In this document: positions 44,646 to 53,577 of the stretch, piece after piece
How the letters are laid out: each line of letters opens with the position of its first letter
How positions within the stretch are numbered: position 1 is the stretch's first letter
Origin: Donghicola mangrovi
Lineage (GTDB): Bacteria; Pseudomonadota; Alphaproteobacteria; Rhodobacterales; Rhodobacteraceae
Assembly: GCF_013377535.1 (NCBI RefSeq)
Contig: NZ_JABCJE010000004.1
Location: 62,001-126,000, forward strand
Reading direction: 5' to 3'
DNA: 64,000 nucleotides
Notes under the pieces: model-generated
The model's input: only the letters and a program-made list of their open reading frames with translations
The model's database searches: none
What the model was told of the DNA's origin: nothing
Program-made: the position numbers and the translations under genes

Positions 44646-45839
44646 GCCTTTGGCGATGACACCTGCGGCGGCGGCCACGGCCCCGCCGGTGTGGGGGATT
44701 TGCAGGGCCTGAAGGCCCGCTTCCATCACCCCGATCACGCCCATCATCCCGTGGGCGTTCAAGTGGCCCATGTGACCCACACGGAAGAACCCGTGCCACG
44801 CGGGATCGCCCATCTCGACCATCCCCAGACCGATGCCAAGGGTCACGCCCGCATTCGCTGCCGTCCAGTCGCGCAGGGCGGTCGCATTCGGGCTGCCAAG
44901 GCGCAGCGAGGTCACGGCGCGGCTCCGGCACGCGGGATCGGCGATGTTCAGCTCCATCGGGCCGTCCTGCCCCCAGACATCCGCAGCAGCCCAAAGGGCG
45001 CGAGCCAGCACGTCGTGGCGACGCCAGATCGCCTCTAGGCCTTCGTCCTTCATCATGTTCAGTGCTTCGCGCAGGGCGAACAGATGGTGGGTCGGCGCGG
45101 TGCCGCCAAAGAATTCATAGAACGCCTCGGGGAAGGCCCGCGCGCTCCAGTCCCAATAGGGCGATACAGATTTCATCGCCTCGTGGGCGGCCTGCGCCTT
45201 GGGCGAGAAGAAGACGAACGCCATGCCCGGCGGGGTCATCAGGCCCTTCTGGCTGGCGGTGATCGCCAGATCGACACCCCACGCGTCCATCTCGAACCGG
45301 TCGCAGCCCATAGATGCCACGCAATCGGCCCACAACATCGCGGGATGGCCCAGATCGTCCATCAGTTTGCGCAGGGCCGGAATATCATTCAGCACCGAGG
45401 ACGAGGTGTCCACGTGGGTCGCCAGCACGGCTTTGATCTTGTGATCCTTGTCGGCCTCCAGCGCGCGGCCCACGACCTCCAGGTCCATGGGGGCGCGTTT
45501 GCCGAAATCGATCAGCTCGACCTCGATCCCCATGCGGGTGGCGAAATCCGCCCAACCGTGGCCGAACCGCCCGCAAGACGGGACCAGCACCTTTTCCCCC
45601 GGTGCGATAGCATTCGCCAGCGCGGCCTCCCAAACGCCATGACCGTTACATATATACATGGCAACGTGGTGCTGGGTGCCGGCGACCCACTTCAGATCAG
45701 GGACCAGACCGGCGGTCAGTTCGACCAGCGCGCCCTCGTAAATATTCGGAGCGGGCTGGTGCATGGCCTGCAAAACGCGATCCGGCATGATCGAAGGACC
45801 AGGGATAGCAAGGTGGGAACGACCGTTCGCAAGACTCAT
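44643..45839 (-). CDS. Class V aminotransferase, serine/alanine--glyoxylate type
   Basis: A 398-residue PLP enzyme. The N-terminus HLAIPGPSIMPDRVLQAM is typical of serine-glyoxylate and alanine-glyoxylate aminotransferases. The PLP Lys is in ITASQKGLMTPPGMAF (near residue 195); the cofactor Asp is in MLWADCVASMG. The C-terminal RVGHMGHLNAHGMMGVIGVMEAGL is also characteristic. It probably interconverts glyoxylate and glycine using serine or alanine; which donor is used is not determinable. ATG 45839 chosen for the conserved start. Confidence 0.88.
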   Translation of the reverse strand: MSLANGRSHLAIPGPSIMPDRVLQAMHQPAPNIYEGALVELTAGLVPDLKWVAGTQHHVAMYICNGHGVWEAALANAIAPGEKVLVPSCGRFGHGWADFATRMGIEVELIDFGKRAPMDLEVVGRALEADKDHKIKAVLATHVDTSSSVLNDIPALRKLMDDLGHPAMLWADCVASMGCDRFEMDAWGVDLAITASQKGLMTPPGMAFVFFSPKAQAAHEAMKSVSPYWDWSARAFPEAFYEFFGGTAPTHHLFALREALNMMKDEGLEAIWRRHDVLARALWAAADVWGQDGPMELNIADPACRSRAVTSLRLGSPNATALRDWTAANAGVTLGIGLGMVEMGDPAWHGFFRVGHMGHLNAHGMMGVIGVMEAGLQALQIPHTGGAVAAAAGVIAKG

Positions 45840-45965
45840 GACAGGCTCCGTGTAATTGTCCCGCGACCTTAGTCGCAGCGGAGGCGAGGTCAATTCCCCC
45901 TGCCCTCTTGCCTCGACACGACTTAGGGGATAGGGCAACGTGGCTTAAATTTCGGGACGGGTAGA

Positions 45966-46658
45966 ATGTTGAAAAAGATCAAAGACTGGATCTTCGACCT
46001 CGAGGTGCAGTTCCGCAATTCCTTCGGGGATGACATTTCCACGCCGTCCAAACGGTTCATGGCGCATCTGCATTTCCAGTTCATCGACCACATGTTCCTG
46101 CGCTACCTGTGGACCAACGAAGAAGAGATCGCCCCCGGTGTGTGGCGTTCGAACCAGCCTGATCCGTACCGTCTGCGCAAATTCAAAAAGCGGGGCATCA
46201 ACACCGTGCTGAACCTGCGCGGCGTGGACACCTATGCCCATTACCTCTTTGAAAAAGAGGCGACCGACGCGCTGGGAATGACACTGATCGACCGCAAGCT
46301 CTATGCCCGCAAGGCGCCCCGCCCCGAGCGGATCATGGAAGTTCTGGAAACCTTCGACACGATCCAGAAGCCCTTCGTGATGCACTGCAAATCGGGCGCG
46401 GACCGCGCGGGGTTCGCCAGTGCGCTGTATCTGCTGGATCAGGAAAACGTGCCGGTCTCCGAGGCCAAGAAGCAGCTGTGCTGGAAACACTTCCACCAGC
46501 GCTACACCCAGACCGGCATTCTGGACCACGTGCTGGACGCCTATGAGGACCGCATCAACGCGAAAGGCCACATTCCCTTTCGCGAGTGGGTCCAGACCGA
46601 GTACGATTACAAGGGCTTGCAAAAGAAGTTCAAAGCAACCCCCATGTTCCAGCGCTAA
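45966..46658 (+). CDS. Tyrosine/dual-specificity phosphatase-like protein
   Basis: A 230-residue protein. The CX5R catalytic loop is intact in FVMHCKSGADRAGFAS (near residue 140). The preceding VWRSNQPDPYRLRKFKKRGINTVLNLRG is the usual upstream motif of bacterial protein-tyrosine phosphatase-like and lipid A/phosphoinositide-type phosphatases. No signal peptide; a basic, amphipathic N-terminus and C-terminus may contact membranes. The substrate (phosphotyrosine, lipid phosphate or polyphosphate) cannot be inferred. 51 bp before ygfZ. Confidence 0.82.
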   Translation: MLKKIKDWIFDLEVQFRNSFGDDISTPSKRFMAHLHFQFIDHMFLRYLWTNEEEIAPGVWRSNQPDPYRLRKFKKRGINTVLNLRGVDTYAHYLFEKEATDALGMTLIDRKLYARKAPRPERIMEVLETFDTIQKPFVMHCKSGADRAGFASALYLLDQENVPVSEAKKQLCWKHFHQRYTQTGILDHVLDAYEDRINAKGHIPFREWVQTEYDYKGLQKKFKATPMFQR

Positions 46659-46676
46659 GGTCTTTTCCTGAGGCAG

Positions 46677-46701
46677 CTTTGCGCCTACCTCTGGCGCAAA
46701 G
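46677..46701 (+). promoter_or_regulatory. Hairpin abutting the ygfZ ribosome site
   Basis: CTTTGCGCC (46677-46685) and GGCGCAAAG (46693-46701) form a perfect 9-bp stem whose last base is the first G of the GGAG ribosome site of ygfZ. Folding could limit ribosome access. Confidence 0.45.
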
Positions 46702-46709
46702 GAGTTCCC

Positions 46710-47462
46710 ATGCCCGAGCACGCCCGCAAGATTTACGAGATCACCGGCCCCGACGCCCGCGACTTTTTGCAGAACCTTGTCAGCAATGACATGAACCGGC
46801 TGAAGGACGGCGCGATGTACGCCGCCCTCTTGAACCCGCAGGGCAAGTATCTGGCCGATTTCCTGCTGGTCCCACACGGGGACACGATCCTGCTGGACGT
46901 GGCCGAACCCTTGGCCGCCGGTCTGGTGCAGCGCCTGTCGATGTACAAACTGCGGGCCAACGTCCAGATCAACGAAAGTGCCCTGCAACTGTCTCGCGGC
47001 ACGGGTGACGCCCCCGAGGGCGCGGTGATGGACCCGCGTCATGCGGCAATGGGCTGGCGACTGTACAGCGATGTAGCGGTCGATGACGGGAGCGATTGGG
47101 ATGCGATCCGCGTGGCCCATTGCATCCCCGAAACGGGCATCGAGCTGACCCCCGACACCTATATCCTCGAGGCCGGGTTCGAGCGCCTGAATGGCGTGGA
47201 TTTCCGCAAGGGCTGCTATGTCGGCCAAGAGGTCACCGCCCGCATGAAACACAAGACCGAACTGCGCAAAGGTCTGATGACCGTGGCCATCGACGGCACC
47301 GCGCCTGTGGGCACCGATATCCTGACCGCTGATGGCAAAACCGCTGGCACCCTGTTCACCCAGTCGGGCGGTCAGGCCATCGCCTATATGCGGTTTGACC
47401 GTGCAGAAGGGCCCCTGAGCGCCGAAAACGCCTCGATTTCCGCGCCCGCGACCCAAGGATAA
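46710..47462 (+). CDS. ygfZ: Folate-binding Fe-S maintenance protein YgfZ
   Basis: A 250-residue aminomethyltransferase-fold protein. The family signature KGCYVGQEVTARMKHK (near residue 168) with the redox-sensitive Cys is present, and IYEITGPDARDFLQNLVSNDMN opens the folate-binding domain. YgfZ/IBA57 proteins use tetrahydrofolate to support assembly or repair of some iron-sulfur enzymes and MiaB-type tRNA modification. Complex I and other Fe-S clients are plausible, but the position next to a phosphatase carries no functional hint. Confidence 0.93.
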   Translation: MPEHARKIYEITGPDARDFLQNLVSNDMNRLKDGAMYAALLNPQGKYLADFLLVPHGDTILLDVAEPLAAGLVQRLSMYKLRANVQINESALQLSRGTGDAPEGAVMDPRHAAMGWRLYSDVAVDDGSDWDAIRVAHCIPETGIELTPDTYILEAGFERLNGVDFRKGCYVGQEVTARMKHKTELRKGLMTVAIDGTAPVGTDILTADGKTAGTLFTQSGGQAIAYMRFDRAEGPLSAENASISAPATQG

Positions 47463-47474
47463 GCGGCGCGGCGG

Positions 47475-47502
47475 TTGTTCCCCTGTCTTAAGTGTCTATA
47501 AC
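47475..47502 (+). promoter_or_regulatory. Putative promoter of the sulP gene
   Basis: TTGTTC (47475-47480) and TATAAC (47497-47502) with 16-bp spacing, giving a leader of about 85 nt. A GTTGGC/GCCAAC hairpin (47517-47537) follows in the leader. Confidence 0.5.
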
Positions 47503-47594
47503 CCTGCGGCAAGTCCGTTGGCTTTGTTAGCGCCAACCCCTCCTGCCACCGCTCTGGCCCCGCAACGGGCCGGACCAGAACAATCGGACACGAG

Positions 47595-49082
47595 ATGAAC
47601 TTGACCGCCTACCGCCAGCAATGGTTCGGCAATGTGCGCGCCGACCTTTTGTCGGGCCTTGTCGTTGCCCTTGCGCTGATCCCCGAAGCGATCGCCTTTT
47701 CGATTATCGCCGGTGTGGACCCCAAAGTGGGTCTTTATGCCTCTTTCTCTATCGCCTGTATCACTGCCATCGTGGGCGGCCGCCCCGGTATGATCAGCGC
47801 CGCGACCGCCGCGACCGCTGTTCTGATGGTGACGTTGGTGCGTGACCACGGGCTGGAATACCTGCTGGCCGCGACCGTTCTGGCGGGCGTGCTGCAAGTG
47901 ATCGCGGGCTTGGCCCGCTTGGGCTATGTGATGCGCTTCGTGTCGCGCTCGGTCATGACCGGCTTTGTGAACGCGCTGGCGATCCTGATTTTCATGGCGC
48001 AGCTCCCAGAGCTTGACCCGTCCAAAGTCCCCTTCCTGACCTTCCCGCTGGTGGCGGCTGGTCTGGCGATCATTTACCTCTTCCCCTACGTGACCAAGGC
48101 GATCCCATCGCCGCTGGTGAACATCCTGATCCTGTCGGCAGCGACCATCTTCTTTGGGTGGGACGTGCACACCGTGGCGGATATGGGCGCCCTGCCCGAC
48201 ACCCTGCCGGTGTTCCTGCTGCCTGACGTGCCGCTGAACCTCGAGACCCTGCAGATCATTTTCCCCTACTCCGCCGCCGTGGCCGCTGTGGGTCTGCTGG
48301 AATCGCTGATGACCCAGAACCTCGTGGATGACCTGACCGACACCACCTCAAGCCGCAATCAAGAGTGCATCGGCCAAGGCGTAGCGAACTTCTGCACCGG
48401 CTTTATCGGCGGTATGGCGGGCTGTGCGATGATCGGCCAGTCGATGATCAACGTGAAATCGGGGGGCCGTGGCCGCCTGTCCACGTTCTTTGCCGGCGGG
48501 ATGCTGCTGATCTTTTGCGTGGTGCTGGGGGACTGGGTCGGCCTGATCCCGATGCCCGCGCTGGTGGCGATCATGATCATGGTCTCCGTGGGCACCTTTA
48601 GTTGGTCGTCCATCAAGGACCTGCGTGAACACCCCGCGTCGTCCTCGGTCGTGATGATCGCGACCGTGGTGGTCGTGGTCTGGACCCACAACCTTGCCAT
48701 CGGGGTGCTGACCGGCGTTCTGCTGTCGGGCATCTTCTTTGCGTGGAAGATTTCGCAGCTGTTTGCTGTGCGCTCGGAACTGTCCGCAGATGGCCGCGCC
48801 CGCACCTATCACATCGAGGGGCAGCTGTTCTTTGCCTCGGCCGAGGACTTTATGAAGTCCTTCGATTTCCGTGAGGCACTGGAAAAAGTCACCATCGACG
48901 TCACCCACGCCCATATCTGGGACATTTCGTCGGTTGCGGTTCTGGACATGGCCGTGCTCAAATTCCGCCGCGAAGGGGCCGAAGTCGAGATCGTCGGCAT
49001 GAACGAAGCCTCGCAAACCATCGTTGACCGTCTGGCCCTGCATGACAAGCCGGGCGGGATGGACAAACTGATGTCCCACTAA
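47595..49082 (+). CDS. SulP family anion transporter with STAS domain
   Basis: A 495-residue transporter with about 11-12 membrane helices, opening with [41 protein letters not shown], a typical SLC26/SulP N-terminus, and [17 protein letters not shown]-like residues ([21 protein letters not shown]) near residue 245. The C-terminal STAS domain (from about residue 400) contains [30 protein letters not shown]. Substrates of this group range from sulfate to bicarbonate and dicarboxylates; none is fixed by sequence. Linked by 12 bp to a universal stress protein gene. Confidence 0.88.
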   Translation: MNLTAYRQQWFGNVRADLLSGLVVALALIPEAIAFSIIAGVDPKVGLYASFSIACITAIVGGRPGMISAATAATAVLMVTLVRDHGLEYLLAATVLAGVLQVIAGLARLGYVMRFVSRSVMTGFVNALAILIFMAQLPELDPSKVPFLTFPLVAAGLAIIYLFPYVTKAIPSPLVNILILSAATIFFGWDVHTVADMGALPDTLPVFLLPDVPLNLETLQIIFPYSAAVAAVGLLESLMTQNLVDDLTDTTSSRNQECIGQGVANFCTGFIGGMAGCAMIGQSMINVKSGGRGRLSTFFAGGMLLIFCVVLGDWVGLIPMPALVAIMIMVSVGTFSWSSIKDLREHPASSSVVMIATVVVVVWTHNLAIGVLTGVLLSGIFFAWKISQLFAVRSELSADGRARTYHIEGQLFFASAEDFMKSFDFREALEKVTIDVTHAHIWDISSVAVLDMAVLKFRREGAEVEIVGMNEASQTIVDRLALHDKPGGMDKLMSH

Positions 49083-49094
49083 GGAGCGACCCAG

Positions 49095-49952
49095 ATGACC
49101 AATCCCAACATCCTCGCCCTGATTGACGGCTCTGCCTATTCCGAGAGCCTGTGCCACTATACCGGCTGGATCGCTGCCCGAACCGGCGCCACCGTCGAGC
49201 TGACTCACGTTCTGGGTCGACGCGAGGGCGGTGCCTCGCAGGATCTGTCTGGCTCGATCCGCCTCGGGGCCCGCACCGCCCTGCTAGAGGAACTGGCTGC
49301 TCTGGACGCGCAGCGCAACAAGCTGGCGCAGGCCACCGGCCGCGCCATCCTCGAGGACGGCAAAGCAATTGTGGAACAGCACGGAGACATCGCTGTCACC
49401 ACCCGCCTGCGCAACGGCGACCTGATGGACACCGTGACCGAGCGCGAAGGGCTGGCCTCCATGCTGGCCATAGGCAAGCGTGGAGAGGCCGCAGACTTTG
49501 CCAAGCTGCATCTAGGGTCCAACCTCGAACGGATCGTCAGAGCCACCTCACAGCCCGTCTTCGTGGCCAACCGCGCCTATAAAGAGCCGCAGAAGGTCCT
49601 GATCGCCTATGACGGCGGCGCGTCCTCGATGAAGGCGGTAGATCTGGTGGCGCGCAATCCCCTGTTCGCAGGTCTGGACTGCACCATCGTGACCGTTGGC
49701 CATCAGACCGACGAGTTGGCCGAGGACCTGAACCGCGCCGCCATGACCCTGCAATCGGGTGGCCATCAGGCCGAGACCCACATCATCCAAGGCAGCCCCG
49801 ATCAGGTGCTTGGCGATCTGACCGACCGCGCGGGCTATGACCTGCTGGTCATGGGTGCCTACGGGCATTCGCGCATCCGCAGCCTGATCATCGGCTCGAC
49901 CACGACCGAGATGATCCGCAGCTGCAAGGTTCCGGTCGTTCTGGTAAAGTGA
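49095..49952 (+). CDS. Universal stress protein, tandem-domain
   Basis: A 285-residue protein with two UspA domains. The second has a complete ATP-binding G-x2-G-x9-G-(S/T) motif, DLLVMGAYGHSRIRSLIIGSTTTEMIRSCKVPVVLVK; the first reads GKRGEAADFAKLHLGSNLERIV. Co-transcription with a SulP transporter (12-bp gap) is a common pairing in which the stress protein may gate or tune the transporter; this is inference. A terminator follows. Confidence 0.9.
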   Translation: MTNPNILALIDGSAYSESLCHYTGWIAARTGATVELTHVLGRREGGASQDLSGSIRLGARTALLEELAALDAQRNKLAQATGRAILEDGKAIVEQHGDIAVTTRLRNGDLMDTVTEREGLASMLAIGKRGEAADFAKLHLGSNLERIVRATSQPVFVANRAYKEPQKVLIAYDGGASSMKAVDLVARNPLFAGLDCTIVTVGHQTDELAEDLNRAAMTLQSGGHQAETHIIQGSPDQVLGDLTDRAGYDLLVMGAYGHSRIRSLIIGSTTTEMIRSCKVPVVLVK

Positions 49953-49966
49953 CCACTAAAACAAAA

Positions 49967-49993
49967 ACGACCCGCCCCAATGTGGCGGGTCGT
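49967..49993. terminator. Bidirectional terminator between the Usp gene and efp
   Basis: Perfect 10-bp stem ACGACCCGCC (49967-49976) and GGCGGGTCGT (49984-49993). On the minus strand it is followed by TTTTTGTTTT, so it is a strong terminator for efp; on the plus strand the T-run is short. Confidence 0.75.
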
Positions 49994-50012
49994 TATGCAA
50001 GCGATGCATGTA

Positions 50013-50035
50013 GCGGCCCCGAGGGGCCGTTTTTT
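50013..50035 (+). terminator. Terminator for the Usp gene overlapping the efp stop
   Basis: GCGGCCCC (50013-50020) and GGGGCCGT (50023-50030) with six T residues. The T-run on the plus strand forms the TAA stop region of efp on the other strand. Confidence 0.75.
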
Positions 50036-50597
50036 ATGCGCGTTCGACGTATTCGAAGGTCTCGGTGTTGACGATGATCTCTTCTTCGTTGCCGACGAAG
50101 GGGGGCACCATCACCTTGACGCCGCAATCCAGGATCGCGGGCTTGAAGCTGTTCGCAGCGGTCTGACCTTTGACGACCGGCTCGGTCTCGACGATCTTGC
50201 ACTGCACCTTCTGGGGCAGGGTCGCGTTCAGCGCTTCGGAGTCGTGGAATTCCACAACGATGGTCATGCCGTCCTGCAGGAAGGGGCGACGCTCGCCCAA
50301 CAGGTCAGCGGGCAGTTCGATCTGGTCGTAGGTTTCCGCATCCATGAACACCAGCATGCCGTCGGTTTCATAGAGGAACTGCTGGTCCTTCTGCTCCAGA
50401 CGGACGCGCTCGACTTTGTCGGCGCTGCGGAAGCGTTCGTTCAGCTTGGAGCCGTTGCGCAGGTTCTTCATCTCGACCTGAGCGAACGCGCCACCTTTGC
50501 CGGGCTTCACGTGATCGACTTTGACGGCGCTCCAGAGGCCACCATTGTGTTCCAGCACGTAGCCGGGACGGATTTCGTTGCCGTTGATCTTGGGCAT
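50034..50597 (-). CDS. efp: Elongation factor P
   Basis: EF-P relieves ribosome stalling at polyproline. The 187-residue protein has the three-domain plan: N-terminal KOW-like domain with the modifiable Lys in [10 protein letters not shown] (Lys34 counting the initiator), OB domains and the C-terminal [27 protein letters not shown] signature. Lys at the tip suggests EpmA-type lysylation or none; no epmA or epmB gene is in the window. ATG 50597; a promoter lies upstream. Confidence 0.96.
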   Translation of the reverse strand: MPKINGNEIRPGYVLEHNGGLWSAVKVDHVKPGKGGAFAQVEMKNLRNGSKLNERFRSADKVERVRLEQKDQQFLYETDGMLVFMDAETYDQIELPADLLGERRPFLQDGMTIVVEFHDSEALNATLPQKVQCKIVETEPVVKGQTAANSFKPAILDCGVKVMVPPFVGNEEEIIVNTETFEYVERA

Positions 50598-50636
50598 AAG
50601 ACACCTTGCACAGCGGTTGATATTAAGTTTCCGCCC

Positions 50637-50665
50637 CCTATATCTGGGGCTCAGGACCAAAGCAA
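50637..50665 (-). promoter_or_regulatory. Putative efp promoter
   Basis: On the minus strand TTGCTT (50660-50665) and TATAGG (50637-50642) with a 17-bp spacer, 40 bp before the efp ATG. Matches are four of six bases in each element. Confidence 0.5.
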
Positions 50666-50810
50666 GCGTGGTAACGGCGCTAAAGCGAATGTCAGAGCCA
50701 TGCAGAAATTGCATAGCAGCCATTCAGAAACAGGTTGCCAGAATCGACATATTTACGTCATAAAGCGCGCCACGCCCCAAGACGCAAGATCGAAACAACA
50801 AGGACGAATC

Positions 50811-51134
50811 ATGAAAGATTTCGTTGACGGCACGGCCTACAGTAATGAACAGGGCAACCGTGCACGCAAACTTTTTGCCGCGGTTGTGTTGGCGGCTCTG
50901 GATGATGCCATCGCCGATGACAAAAAATACGGCAATGGACCCGAGCAAATCGCACGTTGGGCACGTTCGCGTGATGGGCGCGAAGTGTTGACCTGCGCGG
51001 GCATCGACCCGAGCGAACGTGTGGTTTCGGGCCTGATGGACTTCGTAGCCAAAGGTGTTCGTACCTCTGTCGCCCTGTCGCGCGAGGAAAGCGAACGTCG
51101 CAACGCAGCTATGCTGGATCTGGACGCCGCCTAA
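50811..51134 (+). CDS. Small conserved Rhodobacterales protein of unknown function
   Basis: A 107-residue soluble, helical, charged protein: MKDFVDGTAYSNEQGNRARK and on, with ALDDAIADDKKYGNGPEQIARWARSRDGREVL and a C-terminal EESERRNAAMLDLDAA. I recall near-identical small proteins across Roseobacters and believe they are filed as DUF6280; the name is unverified. It sits alone between a divergent efp and a convergent PopZ-like gene, with its own terminator. ATG follows AAGGACG. High conservation in a tiny protein suggests a regulatory or ribosome-related role, but nothing in the sequence shows one. Confidence 0.85.
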   Translation: MKDFVDGTAYSNEQGNRARKLFAAVVLAALDDAIADDKKYGNGPEQIARWARSRDGREVLTCAGIDPSERVVSGLMDFVAKGVRTSVALSREESERRNAAMLDLDAA

Positions 51135-51157
51135 GCGGCACCGGAAAACCAAATTTC

Positions 51158-51190
51158 AAAAAAGGGTGCGCACCGGGCGCGCCCTTTTTT
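51158..51190. terminator. Terminator after the small conserved gene (bidirectional)
   Basis: An 8-bp stem GGGTGCGC and GCGCGCCC (51164-51171, 51177-51184) flanked by six A and six T residues. Confidence 0.85.
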
Positions 51191-51221
51191 GATGCCCGCG
51201 CGGCCCCTCACCGCAAGGCAC

Positions 51222-51250
51222 AAAAAAAGAGCGCCTAGGCGCTCTTTTTT
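51222..51250. terminator. Terminator after the PopZ-like gene (bidirectional)
   Basis: AGAGCGCC and GGCGCTCT (51228-51235, 51238-51245) flanked by an A-run and a T-run. It lies between convergent genes and serves mainly the minus strand. Confidence 0.85.
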
Positions 51251-51269
51251 ATTCCGGTGGATCAGGTGG

Positions 51270-52001
51270 TTATTCCAGATCCTGTATCGCCAGAGCGCGG
51301 TTGATTTCGCGCCGGATCAGCTTGCGAACGTTGCGGGTGATCCGCTCTCCTAGCTCGCCTTGAAGCTCCTCTCGGACGATCTGAGCGACCATCGCACGCA
51401 GAACCTCTTGGTCGAACATGGGGACCTCGTCGTCACTGTCCGATGCGTCATCCTCGTCAAAGGCGTCGTCATCGAGGGGGCCCTCGCCTGCTGCCTTGCC
51501 GGACAGCTGGTCGCTGGGATGGGTTTCGGCCCAAGGCAGCGGCGATGCGATGCCACCGAATACGTCACCCTCTTCGGGCTCGTACTCGGCCTTGGCGCGG
51601 TCGAACGCGGCGCTCAGCTCGGAAATCTTCTGGTCGATCGGCAGGTTGTCCGCAGGGCGGCGCAGGGGCGCCACCTCGACCTCTTCGACCTCGGCGAATT
51701 CGATCTCTTCGGGCTCGGCCGTGAAATCGAGATCGGTGATCTCGGTCTCGGGATCAACTTCTACGAAAGGCGCTTCGTCCACTTCGGGCGCGGCCTCGAC
51801 GGTAGTGATGACCACCTCTTCGGGTTCGGCGACCTGAACGGGGGGCTCTGCGATCCGCAAAGCGGGGGTCAGCACCAGCCTGTCGGCGGCGCCATGAGGC
51901 TTCACCTTCTCCAGCACGACATCGTGCGCCTCCTCGGAAACGAGTCGGCGAATGGAGGTGAGGACATCCTCGATATCTACATTGGTGTTTGGCTCTGACA
52001 T
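51270..52001 (-). CDS. PopZ-like (DUF2497-type) acidic protein
   Basis: A 243-residue protein whose plan matches PopZ, the cell-pole organising protein of alphaproteobacteria: a short N-terminal helix NVDIEDVLTSIRRLVSEEA (compare Caulobacter EEILASIRRIISED), a long disordered, very acidic linker rich in Glu/Asp/Pro/Val, and a C-terminal helical block QEVLRAMVAQIVREELQGEL followed by ERITRNVRKLIRREINRALA. Neighbours support it: a TolC-like gene directly upstream, as popZ has in Caulobacter. The usual downstream valS is absent. ATG 52001 gives the SEPNTN N-terminus. Identity to Caulobacter PopZ is low, so this is a strong inference rather than proof. Confidence 0.65.
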   Translation of the reverse strand: MSEPNTNVDIEDVLTSIRRLVSEEAHDVVLEKVKPHGAADRLVLTPALRIAEPPVQVAEPEEVVITTVEAAPEVDEAPFVEVDPETEITDLDFTAEPEEIEFAEVEEVEVAPLRRPADNLPIDQKISELSAAFDRAKAEYEPEEGDVFGGIASPLPWAETHPSDQLSGKAAGEGPLDDDAFDEDDASDSDDEVPMFDQEVLRAMVAQIVREELQGELGERITRNVRKLIRREINRALAIQDLE

Positions 52002-52035
52002 TCCACCCTCACGAGACAATGCGCTAAGGGTAACG

Positions 52036-52067
52036 GTTGGCAAGCGATCTCACAACCGCTTGCCAAC
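52036..52067. terminator. Hairpin after tolC
   Basis: GTTGGCAAGCG (52036-52046) and CGCTTGCCAAC (52057-52067) form a perfect 11-bp stem 8 bp after the tolC stop codon. No T-run follows on the minus strand, so it may attenuate or stabilise rather than terminate ahead of the PopZ-like gene. Confidence 0.55.
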
Positions 52068-52074
52068 GCGTATT

Positions 52075-53511
52075 TTATTTTTTGCCGATCGAGCGCAGCA
52101 CTTCGTCCAGCTTCTCGCCGCGGGTGTTGATCACGGCAGGCGCATTTTTGACAGTGTTATAATAGGCTTCGGGGTCGTAGGTCGGCACGTTGAGCTTCAG
52201 ATACTCGGTGTTCAGCAGACCCATCGCCGACAGAAGCGCATAAGCGGCAATGTATTCATTGGCCGCCGCAGTGATGCTCGATGCGCGGGCATCCAGCAGG
52301 TCCTGCTCTGCGTCCAGCACGTCCAGCGTGGTGCGGGCCCCCAAAGATGCCTCTTCGCTGACGCCGCGATAGGCCACGGTGTTCGCACGGATCGATTCTT
52401 CGGCAGCGCCCCGCGCCGCACGGGCTTGGGTCAGAGCCGAGTACGCAACGCGCACCGCTTCTTCGATCGACTGCTTAGTGGTGTGCAGCGAAGCGCGCGA
52501 CGCATCACGCGACGCCATCGCCTGACGCACGCCAGAGCTGATCGCGCCACCGTAGTAAATCGGGCCACTTACCTTCACGCCGACACTCGCGTCGTTGAGG
52601 TAGTTGTTCTCCGAGACGGTGGTGTCTTCTTGCAGGTAACGGGTGGTGCCAACCGACGCGCTGAGCGACACTTCGGGCTTGCGAGCGGCTTGGGCGATGG
52701 CCACGTTCAGCTCTGCCTGAGCAACAGCGTGCTGCGCGGCAATCAGGCTGGGGTGGCTGCGCATTGCGATCCGCAGGGCCTCTTCGACCGAGTTCACCGC
52801 AACGGGGAAGGATTTGGGCTGCGAAACGCTGCCGGCAGCCTCACCGATATCGGTGATGTAGGCGGCGCGCGCATCGGCCAGATCGCCCTGTGCGGCAACC
52901 AGATCGCTGTTCGAGGTCGCCAGGGCGGCTTCGGACAGAGCAACGTCGGTACGGGTGATTTCACCCACATCGAAACGCTCGCGCGAGGCGCGCAGCTGCT
53001 CGTCCAGAACGTTCACGTTGTTTTTCTGCAGGCTGACGATCTGGCTGGTGGCCAGAACGGTCATGTAGGTCGATACCGCGTTTAGCAGAACGGTCTGTTC
53101 GGCGGCGCGCAGGGTCTGGCGGGTGGCCAGAACTGCCTCTTTGGCGACGTCGATGCCCATGCGCGATGCGCCACCATCGTACAGCAGCAGGCTGGCCGAC
53201 AGGGTCAGGTTCGCGGTGGTGGTCTCGTTCAGCGCGTCATAGCGGGCCGAAAGCGGGCCAAGGCTTTGGTATTCGCGGTTCGCGGTGACCGAGGCCGAAT
53301 ATGCCAGAATAGGGCGGAGACCCGCTACTGCTTGTGCCACGTCCTCGTCTGCGGCACGCAGCAAGGCACGGTTCTGTTCCAGTAGGCCACTGTTCTTGTA
53401 GGCCTTGACCAGAGCATCCCCCAGTGTGTCGGCGTTGGCAGGAACCGCAGCCGCAACAGCAAGAGCGAGTGCGGCGACACCGCTCTTCAGGTACTTTTTA
53501 AAATCCGCCAT
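52075..53511 (-). CDS. tolC: TolC family outer-membrane efflux protein
   Basis: A 478-residue outer-membrane channel protein with a signal peptide (YLKSGVAALALAVAAAVPANA) followed by two repeated long-helix modules of the TolC fold; GEITRTDVALSEAALATSNSDLVAAQGDLADARAAY and ARTTLDVLDAEQDLLDARASSITAANEYIAAYALL-type stretches are the typical helix-hairpins. It exports type I secretion substrates or drugs with an inner-membrane partner encoded elsewhere. The order PCMT-like, tolC, popZ-like is conserved in alphaproteobacteria (rsaF next to popZ in Caulobacter). ATG 53511. Confidence 0.92.
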   Translation of the reverse strand: MADFKKYLKSGVAALALAVAAAVPANADTLGDALVKAYKNSGLLEQNRALLRAADEDVAQAVAGLRPILAYSASVTANREYQSLGPLSARYDALNETTTANLTLSASLLLYDGGASRMGIDVAKEAVLATRQTLRAAEQTVLLNAVSTYMTVLATSQIVSLQKNNVNVLDEQLRASRERFDVGEITRTDVALSEAALATSNSDLVAAQGDLADARAAYITDIGEAAGSVSQPKSFPVAVNSVEEALRIAMRSHPSLIAAQHAVAQAELNVAIAQAARKPEVSLSASVGTTRYLQEDTTVSENNYLNDASVGVKVSGPIYYGGAISSGVRQAMASRDASRASLHTTKQSIEEAVRVAYSALTQARAARGAAEESIRANTVAYRGVSEEASLGARTTLDVLDAEQDLLDARASSITAAANEYIAAYALLSAMGLLNTEYLKLNVPTYDPEAYYNTVKNAPAVINTRGEKLDEVLRSIGKK

Positions 53512-53577
53512 ATTCAAACTCCTTCGCCCCGAAAGCATGGGGGCTTTTCTTAAAAACAACACCCATGCCCATTGCGA

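Noticed and set aside
49980-50810. N-terminal extension of the small conserved protein through the efp region
   Set aside because: The upstream part of this frame is antisense to efp and its promoter; the true start is the ATG at 50811 after AAGGACG.
51222-51250. Perfect palindrome with A- and T-runs considered as a transposon end
   Set aside because: It lies between convergent genes and has the exact form of a bidirectional terminator; no transposase is nearby.
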